64,000 nt of DNA from Rhodothermales bacterium (GCA_022825385.1 JAJDWX010000038.1:1-64000); one strand, 5' to 3'. Shown: positions 53,013 through 62,257, numbered from the stretch's first letter. Made by a program: numbers and translations. Notes: generated by a model from the letters alone, not told the origin.

Positions 53013-55331
53013 TTATAACCGGAACGTATAGGTGTATTTCAGCAGCAGCGTCCGGTTGTCCGTAAACGGCGGCGCCGGGTCGAAACGGCGACGGGACGTA
53101 TTCATGCCGTGGTTGTAGACCAGCCACAGGTCGTTCCCTTCCCGGAAATTGTACCGCAAACGGATATTGGACGAAAGCGCGTCGCTTACGCTGTTGTACT
53201 GCAGGAAAACATTGGCCGACGCCTGCGTATTGAGGGCCATGCCAACCCTGAATCGAAGCAAGTGGGCGTGCAGCCCGGCGTCGCGGTCCGGGAAACGAAT
53301 CCGGCTGTATTCGTAGCGCCCCGTCATTTCAAGGTGCGGGGATACGTACCAGGTGGGGCGCATGGAGAGCGTGACTTTCCAGCCGTCGTAAAAACGGCCC
53401 GCCTGCGCCATGGGGCCCAGGCGATACCGGTTCGTATTGGATTCCCCGTACGATACCTCCGCCTCCCAAAAAGCGTATTCTCCATCCGGGATGTCTACTT
53501 CTCCGATGGAAAAGGTATCGGGCAGCGCCTCGTAGAAAAACCGAAGCCCGGCTTCCCCGCGCGTTCCGTTGCGGGCTCCGTAGCCCCAGCGGGGACCCCA
53601 TTGCGCGGATTCGACGGAGCCGTCCTGGTTTCGCAAATAGGCCGATCCGGTCATTTCGAGGGTATGGAAAATAAGGCGGGCGTCTTCCGGAGGCAGCCAC
53701 GTATAGGAAAGCGTCTGGTCCAGCAACGTGAAATCGTTGCGCTGCGAGAACCCGACGCCCGGATCGTAGTCCGCCCCCGCCCAGGCCAGAATGGAGCGAT
53801 ACTCCCACTCCCTGCTGCGTCGGCGCTCCATTTGCACCGTCATGCGCCCGCCATTCAGCGGACGATACGCCGGACGAGCGATGCGCAGGTCGTCGAACGA
53901 GTGCGCCCACTGGAGCGTCAGGTAGTCGTCCCCGAAAAGACGAAAAACGCCGTCCAGGCCATAGGCGAAATTGTACGCTCCGTCCGCCCCGATGCGGCTG
54001 GTCCCCATCGCGCCCGCATAGGACCAGGGATTGAACACCTTTCGCCGAAGGCGCAACACCCCGAAATTCTCCGACGAGCGGTCGCCGGATGCTGCGGTCT
54101 GCATGGTCAGCGCCCCAATGTCCCACTGCCCGAAGCGCCCGGCGCCGCGCGCGCCCCCGAGGATCGGCACGGGCGCGCCGTCTTTGGCGAGTCCGATGCG
54201 GCGACTGTGAAAAAGGCGGCTCAATCCCCCCGTCCGAAAATCGAAAATGGCGGCCCGCTCCTGAAAAAACTGGCGCTTTTCGGGGAAAAAGAGCGAGAAC
54301 CGCGTCAGGTTTATTTGCTGATCGTCGGCTTCGACCTGCGCAAAATCGGTGTTCAGGGTCAGGTCAAGCGTGGCGTTGTTCGCAAACTGGTATTTGACGT
54401 CGGCCCCGATTTCCCGCGTCGCTTCGCGGTCGTACGCCCAGGGGGCGCCCGGCTCCTCCTGCCTCGCCGTCTCCCCCGCTCCGCCGAGCCCGTAGCCGGT
54501 CACGTACGCAGGCAGATCCGGCTCGACGCCCTCCAGCAGGAATTTCTGCGCCAGGGACGGTTTCAGAAACGCCCAGCTCGAAACGCGCTCGACCGGCGGA
54601 AACACCACCCGCTCGTCCTTGCGCACGATCTTGCGTTGCAAGGTCAGCCCCATGATCACCGCGCCGTCCTCGCGCGGCTGGAAACGCAAGCTGGAAAACG
54701 GAATGCGCATTTCCGAAAACCACCCGCTGTCGGCAATCACCGTCTCCACGTCCCAATAGGTGTTGAAATTTACATTGATCCAGCCGCCGGACGCAATGCC
54801 GCCGCCGCTGGCGTCGTTCGAAATGGCGGCTTCCCGGCGATGCCCCCTTGGATTGCTGTTGAACAGCATGCCGGTCTCGTTGTCGTTGTACGAATCGATC
54901 AGAATCTCAAAATGATCGTCGCTGCTAAGCCGGTCCCGGTAGAGCGTGTTGGCGCGAATGCCTTCCGGTTCGCGATCATAGGCGCGCAGGGCAAGGAAAA
55001 GATACTCCTCGTCGTAGGCGATGAGCATTTCCGTGCGCTCGGTCGGAGGCGTTCCGTTGTTCGGCTCGTACTGCGACGGCACGTACGGCTCGACCGACTG
55101 CCAGGCGGGTTCGAAACTGAGGCCGTCCAGTTCGACCGGCCCGCCAATGCGCTGCATAACGATAAGATCCTGTTTCGGCGTGGTCTGCTTCGGCGCCTGG
55201 GCGTGGAGCGTTCCAACCGACCAGAGCGACCACGCCAGGCCCGATACGGCAAGCCATCCGCCGCCGCGCCGCATGGCGGACCGGGAAAAAGCGCGCCGCG
55301 CGCCGCCCGAAATACGCAACAGGGGAATCAT
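53013..55331 (-). CDS. DUF5916 protein: CBM9-like domain plus outer-membrane barrel
   Basis: A 772-residue envelope protein with a signal peptide (hydrophobic stretch about 25-44, cleavage after LHAQ). Residues about 60-240 form a carbohydrate-binding-9-like domain (RIGGPVELDGLSFEPAWQSV, MLIAYDEEYLFLALRAYDRE, DDHFEILIDSYNDNETG). The rest is the DUF5916 barrel region: NTDFAQVEADDQQINLTRF, FPEKRQFFQERAAIFDF, and a C-terminal strand run ending RTLLLKYTYTFRL, with terminal aromatic and hydrophobic residues as in outer-membrane proteins. Family common in Bacteroidota; role unknown. Convergent with the DUF4015 gene, 63 bases apart; divergent from gntP-like. Confidence 0.88.
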   Translation of the reverse strand: MIPLLRISGGARRAFSRSAMRRGGGWLAVSGLAWSLWSVGTLHAQAPKQTTPKQDLIVMQRIGGPVELDGLSFEPAWQSVEPYVPSQYEPNNGTPPTERTEMLIAYDEEYLFLALRAYDREPEGIRANTLYRDRLSSDDHFEILIDSYNDNETGMLFNSNPRGHRREAAISNDASGGGIASGGWINVNFNTYWDVETVIADSGWFSEMRIPFSSLRFQPREDGAVIMGLTLQRKIVRKDERVVFPPVERVSSWAFLKPSLAQKFLLEGVEPDLPAYVTGYGLGGAGETARQEEPGAPWAYDREATREIGADVKYQFANNATLDLTLNTDFAQVEADDQQINLTRFSLFFPEKRQFFQERAAIFDFRTGGLSRLFHSRRIGLAKDGAPVPILGGARGAGRFGQWDIGALTMQTAASGDRSSENFGVLRLRRKVFNPWSYAGAMGTSRIGADGAYNFAYGLDGVFRLFGDDYLTLQWAHSFDDLRIARPAYRPLNGGRMTVQMERRRSREWEYRSILAWAGADYDPGVGFSQRNDFTLLDQTLSYTWLPPEDARLIFHTLEMTGSAYLRNQDGSVESAQWGPRWGYGARNGTRGEAGLRFFYEALPDTFSIGEVDIPDGEYAFWEAEVSYGESNTNRYRLGPMAQAGRFYDGWKVTLSMRPTWYVSPHLEMTGRYEYSRIRFPDRDAGLHAHLLRFRVGMALNTQASANVFLQYNSVSDALSSNIRLRYNFREGNDLWLVYNHGMNTSRRRFDPAPPFTDNRTLLLKYTYTFRL

Positions 55332-55417
55332 CTATGGCAAAGGTTCTGTATTTTCATCGTTAAGTTACTGCAAATTTCGCTATCCGCGCCGTTTTATCGC
55401 TATCCGGTCTATTCGTC

Positions 55418-56779
55418 ATGCCCGCCGATCCCCTTTCCACGGAAGCCCTGCTCCTCTTGACCGCAGGCAGCGTCGGAGCGCTCCTCTTTCTGGTCATCGT
55501 GCTCCGCATGCAGGCTTTTGTCGCCCTGCTGGTCGTGAGTTTCGTCGCCGCGATCCTGGGCAAAGTGCCCCCCTCGGCGGTCGCCGGCGCCATTACCGAA
55601 GGCATGGGCAACACGCTCGGCTACATTGCCGTGGTGATCGGGGTAGGGACCATGCTGGGCGAAATGATTCAGGCCTCGGGCGGAGCAAGCAAAATCGCCT
55701 CGACGATCATTCGGGTGTTCGGAGAACGCAAATCGCAGTGGGCGCTGGCCCTCATCGGCATCATCGTCGCCACGCCCGTATTCTTCGAGGTCGGACTGAT
55801 TATTTTTATTCCGCTCGTCTACAACCTGGCCCGCCGAACCGGCAAATCGCTGCTCTACTACGGCATCCCGCTCGTGGCGGGCATGGCCGTCGCGCACGCC
55901 TGCATTCCCCCTACGCCGGGGCCGGTGGCCGTGTCGTCGATCATCGGCGCGGACCTGGGCTGGGTGATCTTCTTCGGCGTCCTCGCCGGGGCGCCCGCCG
56001 CAGCCATAGGCGGCGTCTTTTTCGGCAACCATATCGCAGGGCGCATCCATGTGCCCGTGCCGGAAGCTCTGGAACGTAACGAAGACGATACCGAAGGACG
56101 CAAGACGCCGGGTTTCCTCATGGTCGTATCGCTCATTGCGCTGCCTCTCGCGCTGATTCTCATGAATACGGCGGGTAAAATCATACTCGAAGAAGGGAGC
56201 GCCCTCCTCGAATGGGTATCCTTCGTCGGACACCCGTTCACGGCGCTCACCGCGGCGCTCCTCCTGGCCTTTTACTTTCTTGGCGTCCGGCTGGGTTTTT
56301 CCGCGGACGAGGTGCAACGCATCGCCACGCGGTCCATGGAGCCCGTAGGCATGATTATCCTGCTGACCGGCGCCGGCGGCGTATTCGCCCACATTCTGGT
56401 CGAAACAGGCATCGGCGCCGCGCTGACCGAAATGATGGCCGCCACGCAACTGCCCGTCCTCCTGTTCGGCTTCCTGATCGCGGCGGTGATCCGCGTGGCG
56501 CAGGGATCGGCTACGATGGCCATGGTGGCTTCCGCGGGACTCCTGGCGCCCATCGTGCAGAGCGGCGATTATTCCGAGCCGATGCTCGGCGCCCTCGTCA
56601 TTGCGGTAGCCTGCGGAGCCACCGTGCTGTCGCATGTGAACGATTCCGGCTTCTGGCTCGTGAATCAGCTCATGGGCATGACCGAGGCCCAGACGCTCCG
56701 CTCCTGGACGGTCATGGCAACCATCGTCGGCGTCGTGGGCCTGGCCGTCGTGCTGCTCGCGGCGGGCGTGTGGCTATAG
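55418..56779 (+). CDS. GntP family gluconate/sugar-acid permease
   Basis: A 453-residue inner-membrane symporter with about 12 transmembrane helices. GntP marks: GTMLGEMIQASGGASKIAST, FFEVGLIIFIPLVYNLAR, CIPPTPGPVAVSSIIGADLG and the end region VNDSGFWLVNQLMGMT. Family members import gluconate or related sugar acids with protons. In this setting it could import an oxidised sugar released by the periplasmic oxidoreductases. A strong hairpin follows the stop. Confidence 0.93.
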   Translation: MPADPLSTEALLLLTAGSVGALLFLVIVLRMQAFVALLVVSFVAAILGKVPPSAVAGAITEGMGNTLGYIAVVIGVGTMLGEMIQASGGASKIASTIIRVFGERKSQWALALIGIIVATPVFFEVGLIIFIPLVYNLARRTGKSLLYYGIPLVAGMAVAHACIPPTPGPVAVSSIIGADLGWVIFFGVLAGAPAAAIGGVFFGNHIAGRIHVPVPEALERNEDDTEGRKTPGFLMVVSLIALPLALILMNTAGKIILEEGSALLEWVSFVGHPFTALTAALLLAFYFLGVRLGFSADEVQRIATRSMEPVGMIILLTGAGGVFAHILVETGIGAALTEMMAATQLPVLLFGFLIAAVIRVAQGSATMAMVASAGLLAPIVQSGDYSEPMLGALVIAVACGATVLSHVNDSGFWLVNQLMGMTEAQTLRSWTVMATIVGVVGLAVVLLAAGVWL

Positions 56780-56821
56780 CCCCGCTGCTCGTCGTTCCTT
56801 GCCAGCGTACCCCTCGCAAGC

Positions 56822-56857
56822 CGCTGAGCTTCGCGGATTTAATCAGAGTATCCTTAA
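56822..56857 (+). repeat. Dispersed 36-nt repeat, copy C
   Basis: Second near-identical copy of the repeat seen at 110-145 (about 31 of 36 bases the same, identical over TCAGAGTATCCTTAA). It directly abuts the hairpin at 56854-56894. It lies between convergent genes, where no leader or start is expected. Confidence 0.6.
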
Positions 56858-56894
56858 AAAGTAAGGCGCGACTTTTACGGACCTTACTTTTTAA
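56854..56894. terminator. Bidirectional terminator-like hairpin
   Basis: Perfect 13-bp inverted repeat: TTAAAAAGTAAGG (56854-56866) and CCTTACTTTTTAA (56882-56894) with a 15-base loop. It lies between two convergent stop codons (56779 plus, 56915 minus) and has T runs on both strands, as expected for a terminator acting in both directions. Confidence 0.65.
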
Positions 56895-56914
56895 ACCCGC
56901 CGTTTATTTGGCCC

Positions 56915-58219
56915 TCAGCCCGAAACCGCCATCTCGTCTTCTTCGAACGGACGGCGGTTCAGCGCCGTCTCGCCCGGCACGGCCGCGGCGAAAATCGGCA
57001 TGTCGCCGAATTCCCAGGCGGCCGGCGTGAGATTCTGGGTTGAATTCATCGCATCCTCCCAGGTGATCTCCTGCCCCGTATAGGCCGCTTCGCGCACCAT
57101 AATGGCCGAAATATTCGTCTCGGCCATGCGCCGCGCCTCGTTGATCGGGTTGCCGCCGCGAATGCTTTCGATCAGGTTCGCGTGCTCCTGCACGTACGGA
57201 TTGGGATTCTCGCCGTCGAACCGGAAGGCATGTTCGCCCTTGATCCACGAAGCCGCGTTGGACGTGCCCTTTGCGCCAATAATGTGCTCGCCCACGAACT
57301 TCGCCGTGTTCTCCTGCTGCTTGCACATGCTCAGGATGGTGGCACCGCCCGGATACTCGAGATTCACTGCGAAGTGGTCGAAAATATGGCCGTATTCCGG
57401 CGAAACCCGCTGCTGCCGCCCGCCCACGCCCGAGGCTTTGATCGGGGTCTCGCCCACGGCCCAGTTCGCCACGTCGATGTTGTGAATGTGCTGCTCGACG
57501 ACATGGTCGCCGGAAAGGTGCGTATAGTAGAGCCAGTTGCGCAGCTGATGCTCCATGTCGGACCATCCCGGCTTGCGGTCCACCTTCCACAGGCCCCCCT
57601 GATTCCAGTAGACCTGCCCGGCCACCACTTCGCCGATCGCTCCGTCATGAATCCGTTGCACGACTTCGAGATACCGGCGTTCGTGCCGCCGCTGCGTGCC
57701 CGCCACGATGGAGAGGCCCTTGCGGTCGGCTTCGTCCGCCACATCGAAGAACGCGCGAACGCCCGCGGGGTCTACCCCGATCGGCTTCTCCATGAACACA
57801 TGCCGCCCCTTCTCGACCGCATAGGCGACATGCAGGGGACGAAACACCGGAGGCGTAGCGAAAATAACCACGTCCACTTCGCTGTCGATAACATGCTTGT
57901 AGGCGTCCCATCCGGAAAATTCGCGCTCGGAAGAGACCTGATAGGCGTCTCCAAGCTGTTCCTTGAGTTTGGCCTTCGAGCTGTCCAGGCGGTCCTCGAA
58001 CACATCGCCCATGGCCGCCAGCGTCACGCCGGAGGCCGCCTCCACGGCGTTGACGGCGGCGCCGGTTCCCCGGCCTCCACAGCCCACGAGGCCATAACGA
58101 ATGGCGTCCGAGCCCGCGGCCCAGGCGAAATTTTCGCTCGGCATAAAGGCGAGGCCCGCCGCCGCGGCGGCGCTGCTCTTGACGAAATTACGGCGCGATA
58201 CCAAAGGGTTGATCTTCAT
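56915..58219 (-). CDS. Tat-exported Gfo/Idh/MocA oxidoreductase
   Basis: A 434-residue exported sugar oxidoreductase: twin-arginine signal VSRRNFVKSSAAAAAG, Rossmann motif YGLVGCGGRGTGAAVNAV, the canonical lysine motif HVFMEKPIGVDPAG, QRRHERRYLEVVQRIHDGAI, and YWNQGGLWKVDR. Its EKP and exported form fit periplasmic oxidation of glycosides or myo-inositol-like sugars. ATG 58219; 75 bases downstream of the SUMF1-like stop on the same strand. It adds to the second Tat Gfo/Idh at 46053 but is only distantly similar. Confidence 0.93.
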   Translation of the reverse strand: MKINPLVSRRNFVKSSAAAAAGLAFMPSENFAWAAGSDAIRYGLVGCGGRGTGAAVNAVEAASGVTLAAMGDVFEDRLDSSKAKLKEQLGDAYQVSSEREFSGWDAYKHVIDSEVDVVIFATPPVFRPLHVAYAVEKGRHVFMEKPIGVDPAGVRAFFDVADEADRKGLSIVAGTQRRHERRYLEVVQRIHDGAIGEVVAGQVYWNQGGLWKVDRKPGWSDMEHQLRNWLYYTHLSGDHVVEQHIHNIDVANWAVGETPIKASGVGGRQQRVSPEYGHIFDHFAVNLEYPGGATILSMCKQQENTAKFVGEHIIGAKGTSNAASWIKGEHAFRFDGENPNPYVQEHANLIESIRGGNPINEARRMAETNISAIMVREAAYTGQEITWEDAMNSTQNLTPAAWEFGDMPIFAAAVPGETALNRRPFEEDEMAVSG

Positions 58220-58294
58220 CGACTTGTCTTGTTCGGGTGTGTTGTGCTGTGGCGTGTTGTGGCGTGGTTAAGGATATGGCCGGAACGCGCGGCG

Positions 58295-59074
58295 TTACGG
58301 CTGCCGAAGGATCCGGAATCCCATGAACGGCCCATCCGTGAGCCAGAATCTGCTTTTGGGTATTTGCGGATCTGTTTCCTGCCATTTCGGGGACGGCGTC
58401 TTGCGGGCGGCGCACCCCACGTCTTCTGCCTTGTCCAGAAAGGAACCGCCGCAAGCGAGCGGAGCGCCCTCCGGCCCGGCGCACCATTCCGCGGCATTGC
58501 CGATCATATCGTAGAGGCCGAACGCATTCGGAGCCAGACTGCCTACCGGCTGCGCGGCGTCGAACGCATTGTCCCAGTACCAGGCCTGTTCGGCGAGCGC
58601 GTCCGGAGACGCGGGCGGCGCCTCCGCGAGACAGGCGTATTCCCATTCCGCCTCCGTGGGCAAGCGGTACGCCTTCCCTGTGCGCGCGGAAAGCCATTCC
58701 GCAAACGCTTCCGCCACCAGGTACGTCATGCTGATGGCGGCGTAGCCCCGGTGTCCGTAGCCCCTGTCCGGCGCGCCATACGGTTTGCTTGGGCGCAAAA
58801 TGGCGTCGTCGGGGCCTGGGTCGCCGCCGGTTCCGAAGGCATAGATATCGAAAATATCCCACGGAATCTCCGTTTCGGAAATCCAGAAAGGGCCTACCGA
58901 AACCGCTTCTCCATGCCATGCGACGGAACCCGCCGGGACCGGAATCATATCGAGTTCGACAAGCGCCTCGTCAAAGGGTTCGACATAGGGTTCCATCGCA
59001 TCCGCGTCCTGCCCGCTTGCCGCGCCTGCAAGGAAACTATACCCGTACATCGCCATGCCCAAGAGGAAAAACAT
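58295..59074 (-). CDS. SUMF1/EgtB/PvdO family protein, secreted
   Basis: A 259-residue protein with a signal peptide (MFFLLGMAMYGYSFLAGAAS) and one formylglycine-generating-enzyme-type (SUMF1) fold: MIPVPAGSVAWHGEAVSVG, ISETEIPWDIFDIYAFG, YRLPTEAEWEYACLAE, GLYDMIGNAAEWCAGPEG and a terminal GFRILRQP. The paired catalytic cysteines of true formylglycine enzymes are not in place: after GGSF only one Cys appears, two positions off. So sulfatase activation is unlikely; a structural or binding role is plausible. ATG 59074 chosen; an ATG at 59056 also gives a signal. Its 5' end overlaps that of the divergent apbE gene. Confidence 0.85.
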   Translation of the reverse strand: MFFLLGMAMYGYSFLAGAASGQDADAMEPYVEPFDEALVELDMIPVPAGSVAWHGEAVSVGPFWISETEIPWDIFDIYAFGTGGDPGPDDAILRPSKPYGAPDRGYGHRGYAAISMTYLVAEAFAEWLSARTGKAYRLPTEAEWEYACLAEAPPASPDALAEQAWYWDNAFDAAQPVGSLAPNAFGLYDMIGNAAEWCAGPEGAPLACGGSFLDKAEDVGCAARKTPSPKWQETDPQIPKSRFWLTDGPFMGFRILRQP

Positions 59075-60137
59075 CCGGCGGACGCGCCGCGCGCCGTTGC
59101 GCGCCGGGCGGTTTGCCATAGCGGGCGCGGCCCTCGTAGCCATAGGCCTTGCATCGTGCATGTCCATGCGGGAAACGGGTCGGGATTCAGATCCGCAAAC
59201 GGATCGAAAGAAACAGTACCGGTACGAATATACGCAGGTTCACATGGGGGTACAAGCCCGCGTCGTTTTGTATGCGCCGGACCGCGCCGCAGCGGAACGC
59301 GGCGCCCTGGCCGCCTTCGACCGCATCGCAGCCCTCGACGCCGTTATGAGCGATTACCGGCGGGACAGCGAACTGACGCGCCTCGGGGAGCGAAGCGGCG
59401 GCGGGCCCGTAGCGGTCAGCCCCGATCTGTTCCATGTGCTGCAGCAGGCCGAACGCCTGGCGCAGCGCTCCGGCGGCGCCTTCGACGTTACGGCGGGCCC
59501 CCTGGTGCAACGCTGGCGCGCGGCGCGGGACACAGGGACGCTGCCCTCGCCGAACGCGCTTGCCGCCGCCCGCGCGCGCAGCGGCCATGCCCTGCTGCAT
59601 CTCGATCCAAAAGATTCCACGGCCACGCTAAAGCAGCGGAACATGCGCCTTGACCTGGGCGGCCTCGCCAAGGGGTATGCGGCGGACGAAGCCCTGAAGA
59701 CGCTCCGGGCGCACGGCCTGCCCCGCGCCATGATCGAATTCGGCGGAGACATCGTCCTGGGCGAAGCGCCGCCCCGCAAGCGCGATGGAGACAGCGGCGC
59801 GGGCGCCGAGCCGCCCGGCTGGCGCATTACGGAGCCGCTCTCCGGGCGCACGTTCCGCCTTGCGAACGCCGCCCTCTCCACCTCCGGCGACACGGCGCAA
59901 TTCTTCGTGATCGACGGAACGCGATACTCCCATGTGCTGGACCCGCGCTCGGGCCGCCCGCTCACCAGCCGCATCGCGGTAACCGTCGTCGCGCCGGAAG
60001 GCATCCTGTCGGACGGGCTGGCGACCATGCTGTCGGTGCTGGGACCGGAGGAAGGCAAGCGCCTCGCAGCGCGCGCCTGGCCACAGGCGCAGGTTTTCTT
60101 CGCCACCGCAGCCCCGGCAAACGACGAGGCGGACTAA
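59055..60137 (+). CDS. apbE: FAD:protein FMN transferase (ApbE), lipoprotein
   Basis: A 360-residue ApbE lipoprotein that attaches FMN to a threonine of exported flavoproteins, using FAD. Basic N-terminus, hydrophobic stretch and lipobox (AIGLASC). Family marks: DAVMSDYRRDSELTRLGERS, GGAFDVTAGPLVQRWR, LDLGGLAKGYAADEAL, IEFGGDIVLGEAP, YSHVLDPRSGRPLTSR and SDGLATMLSVLGPEEG. No Nqr, Rnf or other flavinylated protein gene is adjacent. ATG 59055 is used; TTG 59097 is an alternative that keeps the lipoprotein signal and removes the overlap with the SUMF1-like gene. A 7-bp hairpin (GAATACG/CGTATTC) follows the stop. Confidence 0.93.
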   Translation: MPKRKNIRRTRRAPLRAGRFAIAGAALVAIGLASCMSMRETGRDSDPQTDRKKQYRYEYTQVHMGVQARVVLYAPDRAAAERGALAAFDRIAALDAVMSDYRRDSELTRLGERSGGGPVAVSPDLFHVLQQAERLAQRSGGAFDVTAGPLVQRWRAARDTGTLPSPNALAAARARSGHALLHLDPKDSTATLKQRNMRLDLGGLAKGYAADEALKTLRAHGLPRAMIEFGGDIVLGEAPPRKRDGDSGAGAEPPGWRITEPLSGRTFRLANAALSTSGDTAQFFVIDGTRYSHVLDPRSGRPLTSRIAVTVVAPEGILSDGLATMLSVLGPEEGKRLAARAWPQAQVFFATAAPANDEAD

Positions 60138-60165
60138 GAATACGCTATGATACGCTGACGTATTC
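60138..60165 (+). terminator. Weak hairpin after apbE
   Basis: GAATACG (60138-60144) and CGTATTC (60159-60165) form a 7-bp stem with a 14-base loop containing a near repeat TACGCTATGA/TACGCTGA. It has no T tail, so a terminator role is only a suggestion. Confidence 0.3.
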
Positions 60166-60250
60166 CCGTCCTCTCGCGATCAATTTCGCCGCGTCGGCCA
60201 GCTCCCGCAGGGCGCCGGGGCGGCGCAATAACGTCCTGCCCCTTTCGCGC

Positions 60251-62257
60251 TCAGTTCATCGTCGCCAGGTCCCGCACGGTATTCGCCAGCATGCGCACCT
60301 TCGACGCATTCCCTGCAGCGGTTGCCTCGTCATCAAGCGTATCGGATAACAGCGTCAATGCCGCTGCCCGATCCGCGCCCGAAACCGCTTCGGCGGCGGC
60401 GAGTTCGTCCCGCAACGAGGCGATCCGGTCGGCGGCAAGCCCATCCGAGCGCTCCAGTTGATCCACGTAGGCATGCGCCAGCGCAAAGGTGGCGGGCCAT
60501 ACGAAAGCAGGCTGTCCCTGCGCATTGAGATATTCCAGGCGAACGGTTTCCGCAGCGGCAATCTCGTTTTCCGAAAGGAATTCGCTTGGCGTCAGCGCAA
60601 AAATGTCCAGTCCGCGCGCAATTTCCGAACTGACCAGGACCCCATTGTACCAATACACCGACCAGCTTCCCCCCATGACCAGGCGTTCCGCGTCCACGGG
60701 GCCGCGATCATGGTAGGCAATCTCCACGGGATGGTCAGGATCCGTCCAGTCGAACACGGAAATGCCACCCTGATACCAGGACTGGACCATGACGTCGCGT
60801 CCGGGAACGGGAATCAGCGAGCCGTTATGCGCTACGCAATTTTCTTCGGGCGTTTGCGGTTCGGGGATCTTGTAATAACTCCTGAACTGCATCTTGTCGT
60901 CTTCCAGCGTGAAAATGGCGTTGGCGCCCCATTCCACGGGATCGGTGGCGCGGCATTTCGGGGCTACGCCGCCGCCCCATTCGTCCGTGAAAAGAATGCT
61001 CGAGCCGTCGTTGCTGAACGTGGCCGAATGCCAGTAGGCGAAGTTCGAATCCGCGACGGCGTCGATGCGCTTCGGATTCGCCGGGTCCGAGATGTCCAGC
61101 AGCAGCCCGTAGCCTTCGCACGCGCCGCCCGCCAGGCCAATCTCCGGATACAAGGTAATGTCATGGCATTGCGTAGGACCGGGCTGCGGCCCCTCCGGCT
61201 CGTCGAGCGGCATGCCGATCCGTTCCGAAACGATTTCCCGGAGATTCTCGCGCAGATAGACGCTGTCGGCGGCGGCAGGCGGGCCGTCGCCCTCCCGGGC
61301 CGCTACGATCTCCGAAAGCAGCATGGAGACGAACCGGCCCGGCAGCACCTGCGTCTGGCCCATGATATCGACTATGAAGTCGCCACGCGCCCGCGCCGCT
61401 TCGATGGCGGCGATATCGGCGGGCGCCGGACCATGCTCCTCGGGCGCCATCAAGCCCTCGAAGAGGCGCGGCGAACTCACGATGGCGGCCTGTTCGGGCC
61501 GGGCAAGGGGCACCTTGATCACCTCGATTCGGAACAGGGCCGTATTCGGGTCTTCGGCGGGCGGCGCGCCGGAGCAACCGGGGAGTTCTTCCGCCGGGCG
61601 CACCGGGGCGGAACCCGATATGTAAACGTACACATTCTCGTCGTCCTCCGGGTCCTTGAGCACCGAATGCGTGTGGGAGCCGCGGCAGGTCTGCACATTG
61701 GTGATATATTCGGGATTGCGAATATCGCTGATGTCGAAGATGCGAATTCCCCGCAAGCGATCCGGGCTTACCGCTTCCTGTACGCCTTCCGTGCCGCAAT
61801 CGAGCCGCCCGCCCAGCCCTTCGCCCGAAACGAAAAGCAGGTTTTCGTACACCGAAACGTCGCTCTGGGACGCCGGACAGAGGTAATCGACGACCAGGTC
61901 GGGATCGGCGGGATTGGAAATATCCCATACCTGAATGCCGTTATAATTCCCCTGGATGGCGTACTCGCCGGTAAACGCCAGATCGGAGTTCGTAACCCCG
62001 ATGAAATTTTCCGGCGAGGGCGTCGCAGAAAGCAGCTGCAAATTCCATATGGCCTCTTCGGCGTCGAACAAGCCCGCCTCGAGCCCGACGCGGGATGCGG
62101 CGGCCCCGTCCGAACCGGAACCATGGCGCGAGGTCATGACGGCGGTTTGGCTGCATGCGGCAAGCCCGCCGGCCAGGCTCGCGCAAAGCACAAGCAGCCA
62201 GACACGGCGGGAGGCGGCCCAGGAAAGGGAAAGGTCAAGAAGCGCTTTGGTTTTCAT
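60251..62257 (-). CDS. LVIVD-repeat lipoprotein
   Basis: A 668-residue lipoprotein (lipobox GLAAC, Cys about residue 35) of the LVIVD-repeat type, predicted to fold as a beta-propeller. Recurring phrases IQVWDISNPADPDLVV, IRIFDISDIRNPEYIT, LLLDISDPANPKRIDAV and ISVFDWTDPDHPVEIA are the repeats. Several His residues occur in conserved-looking spots (RGSHTHSVLKD, QCHDITL, YWHSATFSND). The C-terminus is a helical tail. Function unknown. It follows the DUF305 gene by 51 bases on the same strand. Confidence 0.88.
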   Translation of the reverse strand: MKTKALLDLSLSWAASRRVWLLVLCASLAGGLAACSQTAVMTSRHGSGSDGAAASRVGLEAGLFDAEEAIWNLQLLSATPSPENFIGVTNSDLAFTGEYAIQGNYNGIQVWDISNPADPDLVVDYLCPASQSDVSVYENLLFVSGEGLGGRLDCGTEGVQEAVSPDRLRGIRIFDISDIRNPEYITNVQTCRGSHTHSVLKDPEDDENVYVYISGSAPVRPAEELPGCSGAPPAEDPNTALFRIEVIKVPLARPEQAAIVSSPRLFEGLMAPEEHGPAPADIAAIEAARARGDFIVDIMGQTQVLPGRFVSMLLSEIVAAREGDGPPAAADSVYLRENLREIVSERIGMPLDEPEGPQPGPTQCHDITLYPEIGLAGGACEGYGLLLDISDPANPKRIDAVADSNFAYWHSATFSNDGSSILFTDEWGGGVAPKCRATDPVEWGANAIFTLEDDKMQFRSYYKIPEPQTPEENCVAHNGSLIPVPGRDVMVQSWYQGGISVFDWTDPDHPVEIAYHDRGPVDAERLVMGGSWSVYWYNGVLVSSEIARGLDIFALTPSEFLSENEIAAAETVRLEYLNAQGQPAFVWPATFALAHAYVDQLERSDGLAADRIASLRDELAAAEAVSGADRAAALTLLSDTLDDEATAAGNASKVRMLANTVRDLATMN

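Noticed and set aside
56780-57030. Small gene reading through copy C of the dispersed repeat
   Set aside because: The frame is the tail of a shadow of the permease gene and runs into the opposite-strand Gfo/Idh gene; the repeat's coding-like frame is noted as a finding instead.
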